Assembly (NCBI RefSeq): GCF_032062135.1
Contig: NC_092868.1
Span: 49,271,163 to 49,335,162, forward strand
Length of the DNA: 64,000 nt
From: Pyxicephalus adspersus
Lineage: Eukaryota; Chordata; Amphibia; Anura; Pyxicephalidae
Direction: 5' to 3'
Below are positions 1-16,080 of the stretch, one piece after another. The translations under genes and the position numbers were made by a program. Under the pieces are notes generated by a model. It had not been told where the DNA came from. It saw only the letters and a program-made list of their open reading frames with translations, and did no database searches. How positions within the stretch are numbered: the stretch's first letter is position 1; every line of letters starts with the position of its first letter.

Positions 1-2719
<2,719 letters not shown>

Positions 2720-2840
2720 CTCGCTTTTTTTTCCTCCCACGTTTCCCTCTTTTACCTAGCCCAGACATATCCGATCGGATGGAGGAACTGTTAATACTGG
2801 AGCTGTCAAAGTCTGATTCTTCCCGGTCATCTTCATCACT
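2720..2840 (-). CDS. CHD5: CHD5 coding exon 7, acidic-serine segment (residues 289-328)
   Basis: The acceptor is TTTTCAG and the donor CGAG|GTAAGC, phase 1 on exit. It encodes SDEDDREESDFDSSSINSSS, IRSDMSGLGKRGKRGRKKKR. The acidic ESDFD-serine motif followed by a basic cluster directly before the PHD finger is characteristic of CHD3/4/5. The last base joins exon 8 to give alanine. The SDED and SDFD stretches look like casein-kinase-2-type sites, but that is composition, not evidence of modification. Confidence 0.94.
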
Positions 2841-3898
2841 CTGAAAACACACAAAATAGTATTCATGCAAATATATATTTATCTCAAGGGGCCCTACATT
2901 TATAATGGGTGACAATCCAAAGGTAGAATCTGTTGTGTCTTTTAAGTATTTTGGTACAAGGAAAAAAAGACCCCCAATTAAAGAAAGAAGAACTCATATG
3001 CTGGCCATTTTAGCAATAATTCTATGCGGCAATGCCCATAAAAGTGCCCAACACCACAGCTAAATCAAGTGATGACTATGGTGGCACTGCATGGGCAATG
3101 TTCTCATCCTCTGTTAGAATGTCCGTTATGGCAAAGGCTGGGTGGTGGATGTCACAGTTTTGGACCCTGGGTGGCAAGAATGGCCTTCAAATGACAATGC
3201 CCACGGAAATTAATTTCATCTTACTTCTGTGAGGAGGACAAGTGGAAGACTAAATGTTGCCCATGGCAATCAGAGCATTATATATACCGTATATGCTCAG
3301 TTGTCAGAGCATGGACTCCATAAGGCCTTTAATGATGTCCTACGTTATCCAGACAAATACATCATGTAGGTCACGCTGCCTTAGTCCACTTGTCTTCTTA
3401 TGTACCCCACTGCCATCTAACACACAGGTCAATGTCACACAGGCATCAGTTTATGTGATCTAAAACATAATTTTAACAGACCAGACCACCTTCTTTCTAT
3501 TGTTCCATGGTGCAGTTCTGATGCCAACGTGCCTAGTGTAGGCATTTACAGAGGTAGCTAGGACCAGCAATGGACACTCTGACTGGTCAATTGCTATACA
3601 GCAAGTTCAAATACAAATAAGCAATGGGCACCAATTTTCTTATGTCCTTCCTTGGACCACTTTGGTAGACATGGACTATTGCATACATAAGCTGTTCCGC
3701 CATCACAATTAAGCCCTTGTCAAAGTCGCACTTATCCTTACACCTGCCATTTTCCTACTTCCAATACATCACCCTCAAGAATTGATCGTTCACTTGCTGT
3801 CCAATATACCCCACCCTTTGACATGAGTCATTGAAATGATATTCACTGCATCTGTCACCAGTTTTAAGAACAGCTCTTTTTTTGCATGTTTCACTTAC
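2841..3898 (-). other. CHD5 intron 6
   Basis: A 1,058-bp intron with GT/AG ends. Short open frames occur on both strands, but none carries a recognised motif or splice-consistent extension. No repeat was recognised. Confidence 0.85.
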
Positions 3899-4020
3899 TG
3901 AAGATCCCTTTTTTCGCTTGCTCGCCATCCCTCCAAATTTAAACTTCAGGTTGGCAATCTTCTTGCCTTTGCCCTTCTTTTTTGCATCTTTGGATTTATA
4001 TTTTTTTCTGACACCTGGAC
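3899..4020 (-). CDS. CHD5: CHD5 coding exon 6, basic linker (residues 248-288)
   Basis: The acceptor is TTTTTTACAG and the donor TCA|GTAAGT, phase 0 on exit. It encodes [20 protein letters not shown] and then [20 protein letters not shown]. This matches the basic region between CHDNT and the first PHD finger in CHD5, which carries putative nuclear localisation and DNA-contacting lysine clusters. The function is inferred from composition only. Confidence 0.94.
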
Positions 4021-4211
4021 CTGTAAAAAAAATAAACATAAAACACAAATATAATAGTAACAACAAACAAATCTAGTAGATACATAAATAAAGTATGATA
4101 TAATAAAAAACAAGCAAAATAAAACCACTGCCAATCTGAAATGGGTATGCCAAGGAATCAAGAAATATATCCAAACAAAAACATTTTTTGAGAAGACAAA
4201 AATTAAAATTA

Positions 4212-5609
<1,398 letters not shown>

Positions 5610-5830
5610 TTATAGTAGAAATTATTTTCTAAAGAGGAGCTTTCCATGGCTGTAGGGTTGTATCATACCGGTTGTTTTGTTGCTGGTGGTGATATGTTAC
5701 CAGAGGTGGAATCACTCCCTCACTACATGTAACACTTATGAATTACTAGTGAACACCTCCCTAGTTTGGGCAAGAAACAAAAAAATTCCATAAAAGAAAT
5801 TTGCCAAAGTCATGTCATTTGTTTTGTTAC

Positions 5831-6013
5831 CTTTACACATCCTTCCTCATTATCGTCATCTTCACCATCTTTCTTTTTCCGCTTTGCTTTTTTCTCTTTC
5901 TTTTCCTTAAGCTTTTTTTTCTTCTTTTTGTTGGGAGCGTAGTCACTTCCTTCACTATCTGATTTTTCCAGCAACAACTCATCATCGTTGTCCGACATGT
6001 CTTCATCACTTCC
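5831..6013 (-). CDS. CHD5: CHD5 coding exon 3 (residues 68-128)
   Basis: This is 61 whole codons between acceptor TTTGTAG and donor AAG|GTAACA. It starts [20 protein letters not shown], continues with the family hallmark SEGSDYAPN followed by a run of lysines, and ends in an acidic stretch and GCVK. The serine-rich acidic motif ahead of a polylysine block is shared by CHD4 and CHD5. It is part of the intrinsically disordered N-terminus. The exon is separated from exon 2 by a very large intron of about 25.4 kb and from exon 4 by only 257 bp. Confidence 0.95.
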
Positions 6014-6739
6014 CTACAAAAACAAACCTAAATGAGAGATGCAGCATTGTCGCTATTGTATACCAGAGAAAATAAAATGTAGCAAGGGAGGAGATTACCA
6101 AGCATGGGTGGGATTTCCCTGCAGAAATAGACTTTTTAGACTAGAGTTTTAGGGGTGGGGTTTACCAGACTTAAAGGAAATTCTAAACTGTGAATATAAA
6201 TACATAATAATAGTCACCACTTTTTAAATATATAACATAGAATAAGAATATAATATAGCAAACTGCAGCAACCTATGGCAGGTGGGTATACCCAGGCCAA
6301 TGAAGATTTTTAATTGGTTGTTATAGTTGGTCTATTTCATCCATCACCAACAACACAATTAAAAACGGACACCAATCCATCTGTTCTTTTCATCAGTTTT
6401 CCTTTTAAAGTTTTGTTTCATCATCTATACATAACAATGTATTTATATACCGGATGTAGTTCCATACCCCTAATGAAAGAGGGAGCATGTAAACTCTTGA
6501 AACGAGTTGGCTTGTTACATTGAATGATTTAAAAATAAATTATTTACCTTTTGAGACTTCTTATTCAGTGATGTGGCAATGAATGATGAGACTTCCAAGC
6601 CTCGTATGAGACTCGATTCACAGATCTTGTTTTCTGAAAGGTGCCATAGCAATCTAGATTACAGACTCCACACTGTATGAACTATCAAGCAGGGTCGTAG
6701 TCATAAAAAAAAGAAGAGGGGCACGGTACTTTCCATGGC

Positions 6740-6960
6740 GAGCGCGCATGTGCACCATTGTTATGTAAATGTGCCTGCCCAACTACATCCCTGCCTATGT
6801 GTCACTCAAAGGGGAAGAAACATCCCCCATATTGACGTCATGATACCAGAACCCGTCATAATACCAGGTCTGAGCCTGCGATAAGAGAGTGGACAGGTTG
6901 TGTTCAGAGAGACATCCCGCCCACCGCCCTAAGCCTGCAATTCCATACGGGAGACATGGC
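6740..6960. repeat. Dispersed repeat related to 36347-36573
   Basis: It shares the stretch 'tgtgtcactcaaagggga' and the following 'cccccata...gacgt.atgat.ccagaaccc', then 'cccgcccaccgccctaa', with the sequence near 36416-36560. The latter copy begins with a hAT-like end (CAGTGGTCACCAACCTTTTC). It probably represents internal sequence of the same non-autonomous DNA transposon. Confidence 0.6.
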
Positions 6961-9900
6961 CCATAGCTCTGGTCAGTGCACCCCCGCCGCGGGGGGTGGG
7001 GGCAGACGGGCCAGAGTTACGGACTGTGCAAAAGTGGGCACACGTGCCCATTCCCAATAAAAGTGAGGGCATAGCGTTCCCACCTGTGCCCGCCCCACTA
7101 AACCCGATGTTAAAGGTTTGTTCTAGACAAAATGGGCATTGAACTAACACAAATTGGGGGCCCCAACTGCACAGCATTCCAGCTACTATTCTATTGACTG
7201 GGGACATGGCTGGAGAAGGTGGGGACCCTGGGCATTTGCCTAATATGCCCCCAAATCCTGGATACCACCATATATCTGTTGGCTCCTGAAATTGGGAAAC
7301 TCAGCTCATAGAACTCCAGCTAAAATGAGAAAAAGTCTTTTCGGGTTGATTGACCTTTTTTCATTGTTCCATCACTTTCTAAATAAAATAAGTAGTTCAC
7401 TGTTTGCTCTGACTTGTCATTGGACTTTCTTTTTAATCCTTAAATCAGGAGCGTTGGGGTGATGTGTCCATTTAATAACAGTACGCCTTTCTACTTTATT
7501 CTCTGCAGAAAAGCTTTAAAAGTCCACCGGCAAATAGTATTTATTCGATATAGAGAGGCACAAGTGTCTGCACAAGGTCACGAGCAAGAATTACAGGTAT
7601 GAAACAAGTTATCTAATCAAAAAAACAGTCTGCTGGAGAGAAAATTCATCCACTTCTTCACAGCCAAGCATACAATGAAAGTGTCAGCGCACGATGGAAT
7701 ATAGTGATTTCATTTTTACAGGCGCGGCTACAGTCTGCGGCAGAGCGGACCAAATCATCATAAAAGGTTTATGGCGCCTGCTCTCCGACCTCGCAAAGCT
7801 GTAACTTGTCCTAAGTGTTTAGGAATAGTCGGTCTAAGGCTGACCGCACCGTGTTTGACTTTGCTTACTTCTTGCTAGATTTCATCAAGGTTTTTAATGG
7901 AGTATTAAGTATTTTATGTGTGCAAAATATTGATTTGCGTCATTTTAATAACTCCTATTTTTTTTCAAGGTGCCATATAGGTAAAATAAAAAAAGTAACA
8001 ATATCAAAATCAATTTTCTAGAATGACAATACTTCCTTTTGCTTTGACCCCCTACAAAAATAAAAGTTAGACCATGCCATTTTTGCATGGATACTACCGG
8101 AGAATCAAACATTTTGATAATATAAAGCTAAAAAGATAAAATATAATATAAAAAATATAAGGTGCATAGGGAAAATAATAAGCAAATTTTATACATAGAG
8201 GTGAAAAGGTTTTAGCACATGGGTTGTAACAATGTTCATTGCCCTACTATCATGTCACACTCTTTGATTTAATGACAATTACATTCAGCAATGCTCATGT
8301 TCTTGCATGATTAGAAAGCTCAAGCTCTAACTCAGCAAGTGGTGTATCAGACCTCTGCATAAAGACCACTGCTTCCACATAGAGAACAAAGGTACCTCTC
8401 TGCAGCTGTAAGCAGGGAATGGGTCTTTTCTTCTCACTATGTGGCTATTTTCTAAAGAAAGACTTTGCTCACCTTTTCTGGATGCACTTTGAACTCTAAA
8501 TTTAGTTGGGCTTTTACATATTGGAGCGTTTAATCATCTGTGTCAAAAAGCAGTTTTGATGGATAGTTATGTTCAGAAAGCTCCCAATCTGTAGGGTAAC
8601 AAAGGCGGATTCTAACTAAATGAATCTAGGTATTATTGTGTTTACTCAAGATTCACAGAATTTTTGTCATTATTATTAGGATTTAGTTAAGGAGCCAACA
8701 TAGGGGCAGCAGATGACCAACCTGCATAAAAAACAAGTACAAACACAAATGTATGAAAGTATTCACAAGCCAATTTGCTGCCAATTTTGTGATTGACCAA
8801 CCAATCCAGTAAAGTAGCTCTTTTGCTCTACACTTTCTGTTCTGTAGGTACAACAGGAAAAGATAATTGTTAGAATACCAGACCTAGGGTTGGATTTCTT
8901 TAGTAATGGTTGCCATACACAGCGGGTGAACATTAAAGACAGGCTATGGTATTGGGGATTGCAGTGAAATAATTACATTTTTAGATGGGGATCATTGCAC
9001 ATTTAATAAGGTCCTCTGGTTTTAATGGCCTCTGTACATGCATTGAGGATGTTCCGTAGGGTGTTGTTGTTGGATTGAACACCAAGGTTGAGTGACACCA
9101 AATGGTTGTCTGAAAAATTTATATGAAATTTTCTACCCCGTTCGATTCCTGTGGCCAACAATGAACTATTGGATACAGCCACTTGGTCTGTACACACACC
9201 AAAAGTCAACTGATCATGGTAAATTGTCAAATCATTTTGTGAGACACCATTGGATAACTGTCCATTATGTTTGGGTTCCATTAATGAAGACCATTGCACC
9301 ATGGTTTCTCAACTGTCTTTTCATAGCTAGCCCCGATCCCCAACAATACACGATGGCCACATTTGCAATGGCAACAGCAGACAGGTTGTTAGATAATTAT
9401 TCTGAGCCTAGTATTATGCAGTAAAAAAAAAAACCCACACAAGAATAATTGTAAGAGACACACAACCACCCAACAAACCTTCATGATGACAACATATAAA
9501 ACTGAAAAAAAGCTCAGAGCCAATTATAAACAATAGGAAAGTTGAATCCCACTACAATCATACTGCATTGTTCTAAATAATTCCCTAATTGTGACCTTGT
9601 AATTCTACTCTACATTTGATTTCATAAACAATATACATAATAATTACACCATTGAAAAAGAATTTGTAAACTGAACGAAGAAAATGTACTGCATGTGCAC
9701 AAAAGGTAGACATGAATAAACAAACAATAATAAATCTGCAATGGAAGTTGTTGTAAAATGAGGAAATGTAATCATTTTGTCAGTTTGGTAGGATTGGTTC
9801 TATATGAGCGCACTAAGATTTTGCTGTGATTGAAGGCTTCTCATGTGTTAGATTCTTAACTACATACTTTTTATTAATAAATACAAATTCTACCGTCATA

Positions 9901-12840
9901 ATATTGTGACTAGAATGCCATGCTCTTCTACTTCTAGCGCGCATGAATGCATAAAACATCGCAATATAAGGCAGCTGTAAAACAGGCGCTAAGAAATGAT
10001 CTGATTCTTTTAAAGGAGCCGTATCTAGAAGAAAAGTTGTCTGTGCTACTCATGGCAGCCAATTAGAATCGTTCTTTCACCCGATTTAGATTAGGACACC
10101 TGGAAAGTGGTTTGTTGCTCGAGGATTCACCAGAGACACCTATCAAGAAAGGTAAGTATGTGGTGGTTTACCCCATCAACCTCCAGGTCACTGTGGAACA
10201 CCATGTTAATGTAGAGGAGGGAACCACTGAATCTAGTGGACCAGAAGACTGACACTCCAGGAAGTGCCATTTCTCAGAATCCTGGCTTGAGAAGAAGCCA
10301 TGGGCCATTGGGCAAAATCCTTGAAAAAGAGAAGACACCTATGTGTAATGATGAAAAATCTACTCAAGAGATATGCCCGAGATCTTGCCTGTAGGTCCAT
10401 GTCCATGCCATACAAGGTAAGTATATTCCTATTCTCCATTTATAATGCAAAGTTGGTCTACTTTAAAAAGTACCTTATGTAATTAGAACAGTACACTAAA
10501 GAGAAAGACCACCACCACCACCACTAAAGATCTTATTACACAGTCCTTCAATATATTTTGCCATTTTCAGGCATCTTTGGGTGTTTGATGGGTGTGAAAT
10601 CACTTTCCAAATGCTAAAGGATTTTTTTTCTTTACATTCAGAAAACATTCTGGCGTGAACTGGCCCGATGGAATGAATGGGAAATTCAAACATGAGTGTT
10701 TAAACGTGGAATTTAAACTCTGGGCAAACAATCAAGCCTAAAGTAGTAACTGACCAAGCTTTCAATCAAAGAAAGATAAGATAGGCTATGTAGCTCACAA
10801 AGCCAGCTGAGCAAATTGTAGAACTTTTTTGGCAATTCACATTTTATTTATGATATAATGTATCAGTACAGCTTGAACGTTCCTCTTGTTGCCTTCACTC
10901 AACCTCTAAGAACTTATTTATTATGCACTGCGGTAATGCATGTTCTACCTTATATAGAATATAGAATATATACCTATATATGAGTATAGAATTAAATAGC
11001 ACCTCCAAGGAACTAATGCAATACTGGACACTGTACCCACATTGCTGTCCATATGTTGCTCCATATAAAAGGTCCATGATTGCCTATTCAAAAAAAAACT
11101 TTGCCTTAAAAATCTTAGAAAAAACTTAATTGCCAAAGGGACAGGTGATGTCCCCTCTGTAATAAAACATACTTACCTGCCTGATTGCTGTCTTTTGTCG
11201 AAAAACACTGAGCTGGGTATACCCATCGTATCTCACTTTTCCTTATGGCTGCCATGTGCAAATGGGAGTTACATCAACTCAGCCAATTAAGATGGACTAT
11301 GAAGAGGACACAAAAAAGAAGTTGGCGCCTACAATGGAACAGGGACAGGTTTTGGCTGTAGGAAATGGACACTATATCAACAACCTGCTCCATACTTTTA
11401 AAAACCCATGCATCTTCTCTGATGGGGATTACTGCTGTATCTTACAGTCCTCCGATTCAAAGAACTATTTGGACCTACGGTATGTATGCAGTCTCTCCCA
11501 GCCTTACTGGTATATATTCCATCTGAGACCCACCACTGAGATCTGTTTCTATAGTATGCATCTTAAGTTGTGTAACTACAGCTTGAATTGCCTCACTCAC
11601 CTTTTTATTAGACTTCTCTTCCTCCAATGTGAATGGACCATACAGTTTTCTCAACAACAAACCCCTGAAGAAGCCATTGTTTGGGGTAACGCATCGGGAC
11701 GTATGTGACCTAAATAGGTCCCATATTTTGTACTCATGTTCACTGTATGGAGCTAAAAAATTAATGGCTAGGATGAGTATCCCAACCTTGCGACTGTTAA
11801 CAAGAGTGGGGATAACTTGGAATTATTTCAGTTATTACTTAACTTTATTTCAGTTATTACTTTTCAGTTAATACTTTACTATCAGTTATTAAATATTACT
11901 GGAATTATGTGTGGATTGATAATTTACAAATACATCATTTCTCTTTTGCATTGAATTTCTTTCTACTATTTGCCAACATTTGATCAATTGGTAATATTAT
12001 TTGAATTCTCCATGCAGCTGAGCTTTTTTTGTTGTTTTTGCAGCAAGCACCTCTCTCTTTATATCCCCTTTCCCCAATCTGCAACTGGATTTTGTACTTT
12101 TGTACTCCTTACAGCAAGTAGTAATTTCTCTTTCTGCCCTGCCAGGTGGCTGTTTATTCCAATCACGCTCCGATTATTTGGACATAACATTTAGTCAATG
12201 TTTTATCAATCCTCAAGACAGAAAAAATAAAACTATATACAATATATGCACCATCCAGAGGTCCCTGCAATTTGAAAATTGGGCTTTTTCACAAGCTTTT
12301 TCTAATAAGCAGTAATAATTTAGCCGTCGAATAATTGGTTGCTGTGGAAACGGATTCGGTACAGGTTCAAATCATTTCACTCTTTTCAGCAGCCCTCCTC
12401 CCCCTCCTCCCCACTCCATTATACATCTGAATAAGAAGGGCTTTCAGTTCTGCCAATCTAAGATTAAACATGAAAAGGGAAAGTCATTAAGAAAATGGAA
12501 TAGGAGGAGATACCGGACAAAACGACAACGCTACCGCTTTTAGAATCATTTAAGGCAGCCACTCGTTTTTTTTTTTATGGAAGACAACGATCACTTTTTT
12601 CATTAGGACATCATAATGTATACTATTTTGTGTAATAAAAAAAAGGAAAAAACACAATACCAAGGTAATAGTAAATTTCATTTTATAGTGGTAAGAAAAT
12701 AATGTTCTCTAATGGACAATGTGCAGCTACAAAGCCGGAGTACGGGTAATGACTCTTCAATATTAATGACTTCACAGAAGTGCAAAATAGTCTGCGGTCT
12801 ATCAGACAAATGATTTTAAAAGGTTAGATTCCGGTCAAAG

Positions 12841-13779
12841 TTAAAGCTGAACTCTGGGCACAGAAACTTTTATTTAAAATATGTTGCAGTGAAGGCTAAA
12901 AATCTACTTAGTGTGTACCAAATGCCTTTGTAAAGCTAGATATTACTTTGTAAAGGTAGTGATGACATGATCGTGCTGTGTGGCTGCAGGAGGGACTCAC
13001 TGGGTTCACTAATTATAAGCTGCCTGCAAAAAACTATAGGGGGGCTGGTACAAGGCCAGGTACCTTGCACAAGGGGAGGGTACAAGGCCAGGCACCTTGC
13101 ACAAGGGGAGGGGGCGGATTCAGGGCCAGGGACCTTGCAAAAGAGGTGGGGGCGGATCCAAGGCCAGGCACCTTGCACAAGAAGTGGGAGGGGGATTCAA
13201 GGCCAGACACCTTGCACAAGATGAGGCGGAAGATCCTAGGCTAGGCACCTTGCACAAGAAGTGGGGGGGATCCAAGGCCAGGCACCTTGCACAAGAAGTG
13301 GGGGGGATCCAAGGCAAGGCGCAACTTGCACAAGAGGTGGGGGGGCAGATCTAAAGCCAGGCACCCTGCACAAGGGGGGGTTACAAGGCCAAGCACCTTG
13401 CACAAGAGGTGGGGGCAGATCCAAGGCCAGGCACCTTGCACAAGAGGTGGGGGCAGATCCAAGGCCAGGCACCTTGCACAAGAGGTGGGGGCAGATCCAA
13501 AGCAAGGCAGTTTGCACAAGGACTTCTTCCAGATTCTGGACCTTTGGCTACCTTGATTGGTCAGGCTGCAGTGACCCAACTCCTGCACATGCACACATGA
13601 GTTCCAGTCCCAGCACCCTCTGGGGATGCCAGGGTATCAGACATATTCAGCATCCTACCTGTGTATGTGCAGTGTGCTTGGGGGAGGGGGGGTTGCGAAC
13701 AGGCAGGTAAGTATATTTTACTGCACAAGGGAACTTGCCTTCTGCAATAACAATCCTACCTGCTTGCAGTTCTGCTTAA
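12841..13779. mobile_element. Putative TTAA-flanked MITE carrying a minisatellite
   Basis: The left end is TTAAAGCTGAACTCTGG and the right end, read on the minus strand, is TTAAGCAGAACTGC. The two share the TTAA and an inverted GAACT core. The interior is mostly the 38-bp minisatellite at 13045-13530 plus a 'ggcaggtaagtata' motif at 13702 that also occurs inverted near 11167. The TTAA borders resemble Kolobok/T2 MITEs. The inverted repeats are short and diverged, so the call is tentative. Confidence 0.45.
13045..13530. repeat. 38-bp minisatellite, about 13 copies
   Basis: The consensus contains 'aaggccaggcaccttgcaca' followed by 'agaggtgggggcagatcc', 38 bp per unit. Several adjacent units are almost identical (for example starting near 13420 and 13458), while the left units are shorter at about 31 bp. 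The unit has no stop codons in several frames, so long open frames appear on both strands. These are artefacts of the repeat and not genes. Confidence 0.95.
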
Positions 13780-14149
13780 AGTCTATGATCCAGGAAAACG
13801 TTTTATTTAAAAATGCAGGAGATACAATCACAGACCCAGACACCCTTTAAAGGCCTGAGCTGCCCCTTATATACCCAAAGACTGATACCAGTGCCAATAT
13901 TCTTCAAAAACCTTTCAGTTACCCAAATGTGCTGAGACTGTGAATGATAATACATTTAGGTTGCACGGCACAGATTTTATGTCATAATATTACTCCAGAG
14001 GAAATGGTGAAGGATGCTGCTGAACACTTTTCTCAGGGGAATCTGCACCATCACCATAAGGATACAAATGTGATATTGGAAAGGTGGAAATCACGGAAAT
14101 CAATCAAACTGTGTCTTGGCTGAGATGTGAGCATATCCCCCTAGCAAGA

Positions 14150-14182
14150 CAAGAGTGCTAACCACTTGGCCACCATTCTGCC
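14150..14182 (-). repeat. SINE 5' fragment
   Basis: 'gagtgctaaccacttggcca' is the reverse complement of the SINE head (TGGCTCAGTGGTTAGCACTC type) seen complete at 56440 and 57985. Only the head is visible. Confidence 0.5.
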
Positions 14183-14194
14183 CTCGGGTTAGAG

Positions 14195-14458
14195 CAATGT
14201 TTATCAACCTTTTCATCATAAAGAAACCTTGAAATAACTTTCAGATCTTCAGGGAACTCCTATAATTACTATACCCACAGCTCATGGTATATTAGCATGG
14301 TGGTCAGTGGGAAGAATGCCTATTACATTGTTGGCCATTGGGAAGAATGTCACCCTTACAGATAGCCAAAAAGATCATTGGTGTCACTTAAACTGACCCG
14401 AGAGGTCCAAAAAGGAACCCTCAGCAACCCATGAAGGAACCCTTGCTCAGAAACACTG
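14195..14458. mobile_element. hAT-type MITE with 8-bp target duplication
   Basis: The ends are CAATGTTTATCAACCTTTTC and, inverted, CAGTGTTTCTGAGCAAGG. The flanks are ggttagag on the left and ggctagag on the right, an 8-bp duplication with one mismatch, typical of hAT transposons. The 264-bp body has no coding sequence. Related copies lie near 38446-38704, 45120-45320, 47630-47815 (inverted) and 57205-57430 (inverted), each with 'gtggtcagtgggaagaatg' or a variant. Confidence 0.75.
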
Positions 14459-14811
14459 GGCTAGAGTATCAACTTCATCTGGATAGTGTTGTATTATTAT
14501 ACTGCTAATAAATAATGATTTCATGTTACTTATAGTTCCTACAATATTTTATTGCTACAATGTACAGAGCTGTATTTACAGTACTCATTATTTTACCCAG
14601 CAAGAACAGCAGGCTCATTTACCACAATTAACTTTTCATACTGGCTCCCTTTCATTCTGATAAATGTACCATTAAAAGTGATTCGCCGCATATTCATTTC
14701 ATAATTGCAAATACGAAAAAAAGTATCCTCAATATATTGAGCTTTGAACACTTTGTAGTGAACTAACAACACAATGCCAGCTGCACAGAAATTCCAAAAA
14801 GCCCTGGGTTT

Positions 14812-14970
14812 TGGGCCTGATTTATTAAAGCTCCCCAAGACTAATATGGGAGAACCTAGGTGAACCAAAATTCAAATATTTATTTGACAAATTTATTAAA
14901 AACCCTTTGCTAATAGTTGGCAAATGTTTCAATCCTAGATTGTAGGATTACCCAGGTTAGTCTATCTTCT
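14812..14970. repeat. Fold-back MITE-like repeat, second copy
   Basis: It begins 'gggcctgatttattaaagct' and runs through 'caaatatttatttgaca' to 'tttcaatcctaga'. It is related in inverse orientation to 2250-2405. It is probably a truncated palindromic element. Confidence 0.6.
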
Positions 14971-15987
14971 TCCTGTCCCGAGTTGACAACGCTGCTCCTC
15001 CATGGATTTATAGTACATTGAGTGATCAATCTAGGAAAAGATTTGTGGTGACCAGGAGGATGGTCAAGCTAAATTACACATCTAGAGCAAATACAAACAT
15101 CATGAAACTTCCAGGTCCATGTGTTTCAACGGCAGCAAATTATTCCCACCAGGGAATGTTTGAGGGAATGTCTGATTGCCTTTTTTACAAATAGATCTCT
15201 TGTAGTCTCTATAGCACATTGGGTGGTTACAAATAAAGACATTCTGAATGGAATTGCAATGGCAATGGCATGGCCAATCAAGATGGAAGATACAATATTC
15301 AAGTCAAGTCAATTGAAGCCATAACAATCAACAAATTAATGAGTAAATATAAAAGATATTTAATTAGGGAATCATTACATCACTGAGATTTAATATGGGT
15401 ATAAAAAACAATGACTGATAAAATATAATAATAGTAAGGATGATTGTTAGAATAAAATATTCCTAAGGCTATTTCTCCTCCACCTTTCTTTGTTCTGTAT
15501 GTGTACACGGAGGCCCTACACCAGGGTTCAGCAGGATTTATTTCTAAAGCAAATATTCTTTGTATTTTCACATTTCCCCCTTCCACATGCAGCATGCTTC
15601 TCAAATGTTCTGGAATCAGTTTTCCTCGAATTAAAAAAGTCAACTTCTTCCTCTCCTACGGGAAGCCGTGTTCCAGAGCAGAGTAAGGATGTTTCTGCTC
15701 GCTCACTCATGTTTGTTCAGGGTTTGTGTTTACTGTACAACTTAACTGCCCATATGTTTCAGATTAATCTTTTTTTTTTTTTTAAGCAAGCTGGATTTTC
15801 AAAAATGCTAAAATCAGCAAAATTTGTCCAAACATTACTCACGGTGCACACAATGTAATCCAATTACTTGGTTAAAAAATGGTTTGCAGGGAAATTAATA
15901 TTGGTTTTTGGTGGTCCAAATTTTGAAATTGTCATAAATATATTAAAATTCTGTCCTACACGAAGATGGCCCAGAACATTTTGAGAT

Positions 15988-15989
<2 letters not shown>

Positions 15990-16049
<60 letters not shown>

Positions 16050-16080
16050 TTCATATACATACATACACACACACACACAT
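15990..16080. repeat. (AT)n/(AC)n microsatellite
   Basis: About 24 AT dinucleotides are followed by AC repeats with ATAC interruptions. Confidence 0.99.

Noticed and set aside
13045..13530. Several overlapping open frames of 60-150 codons on both strands
   Set aside because: They are products of the 38-bp tandem repeat, are open in many frames at once, and change with the unit length.
15864..16076. Open frame over the AT/AC microsatellite (Tyr-Ile repeats)
   Set aside because: A dinucleotide repeat gives an open frame by chance.
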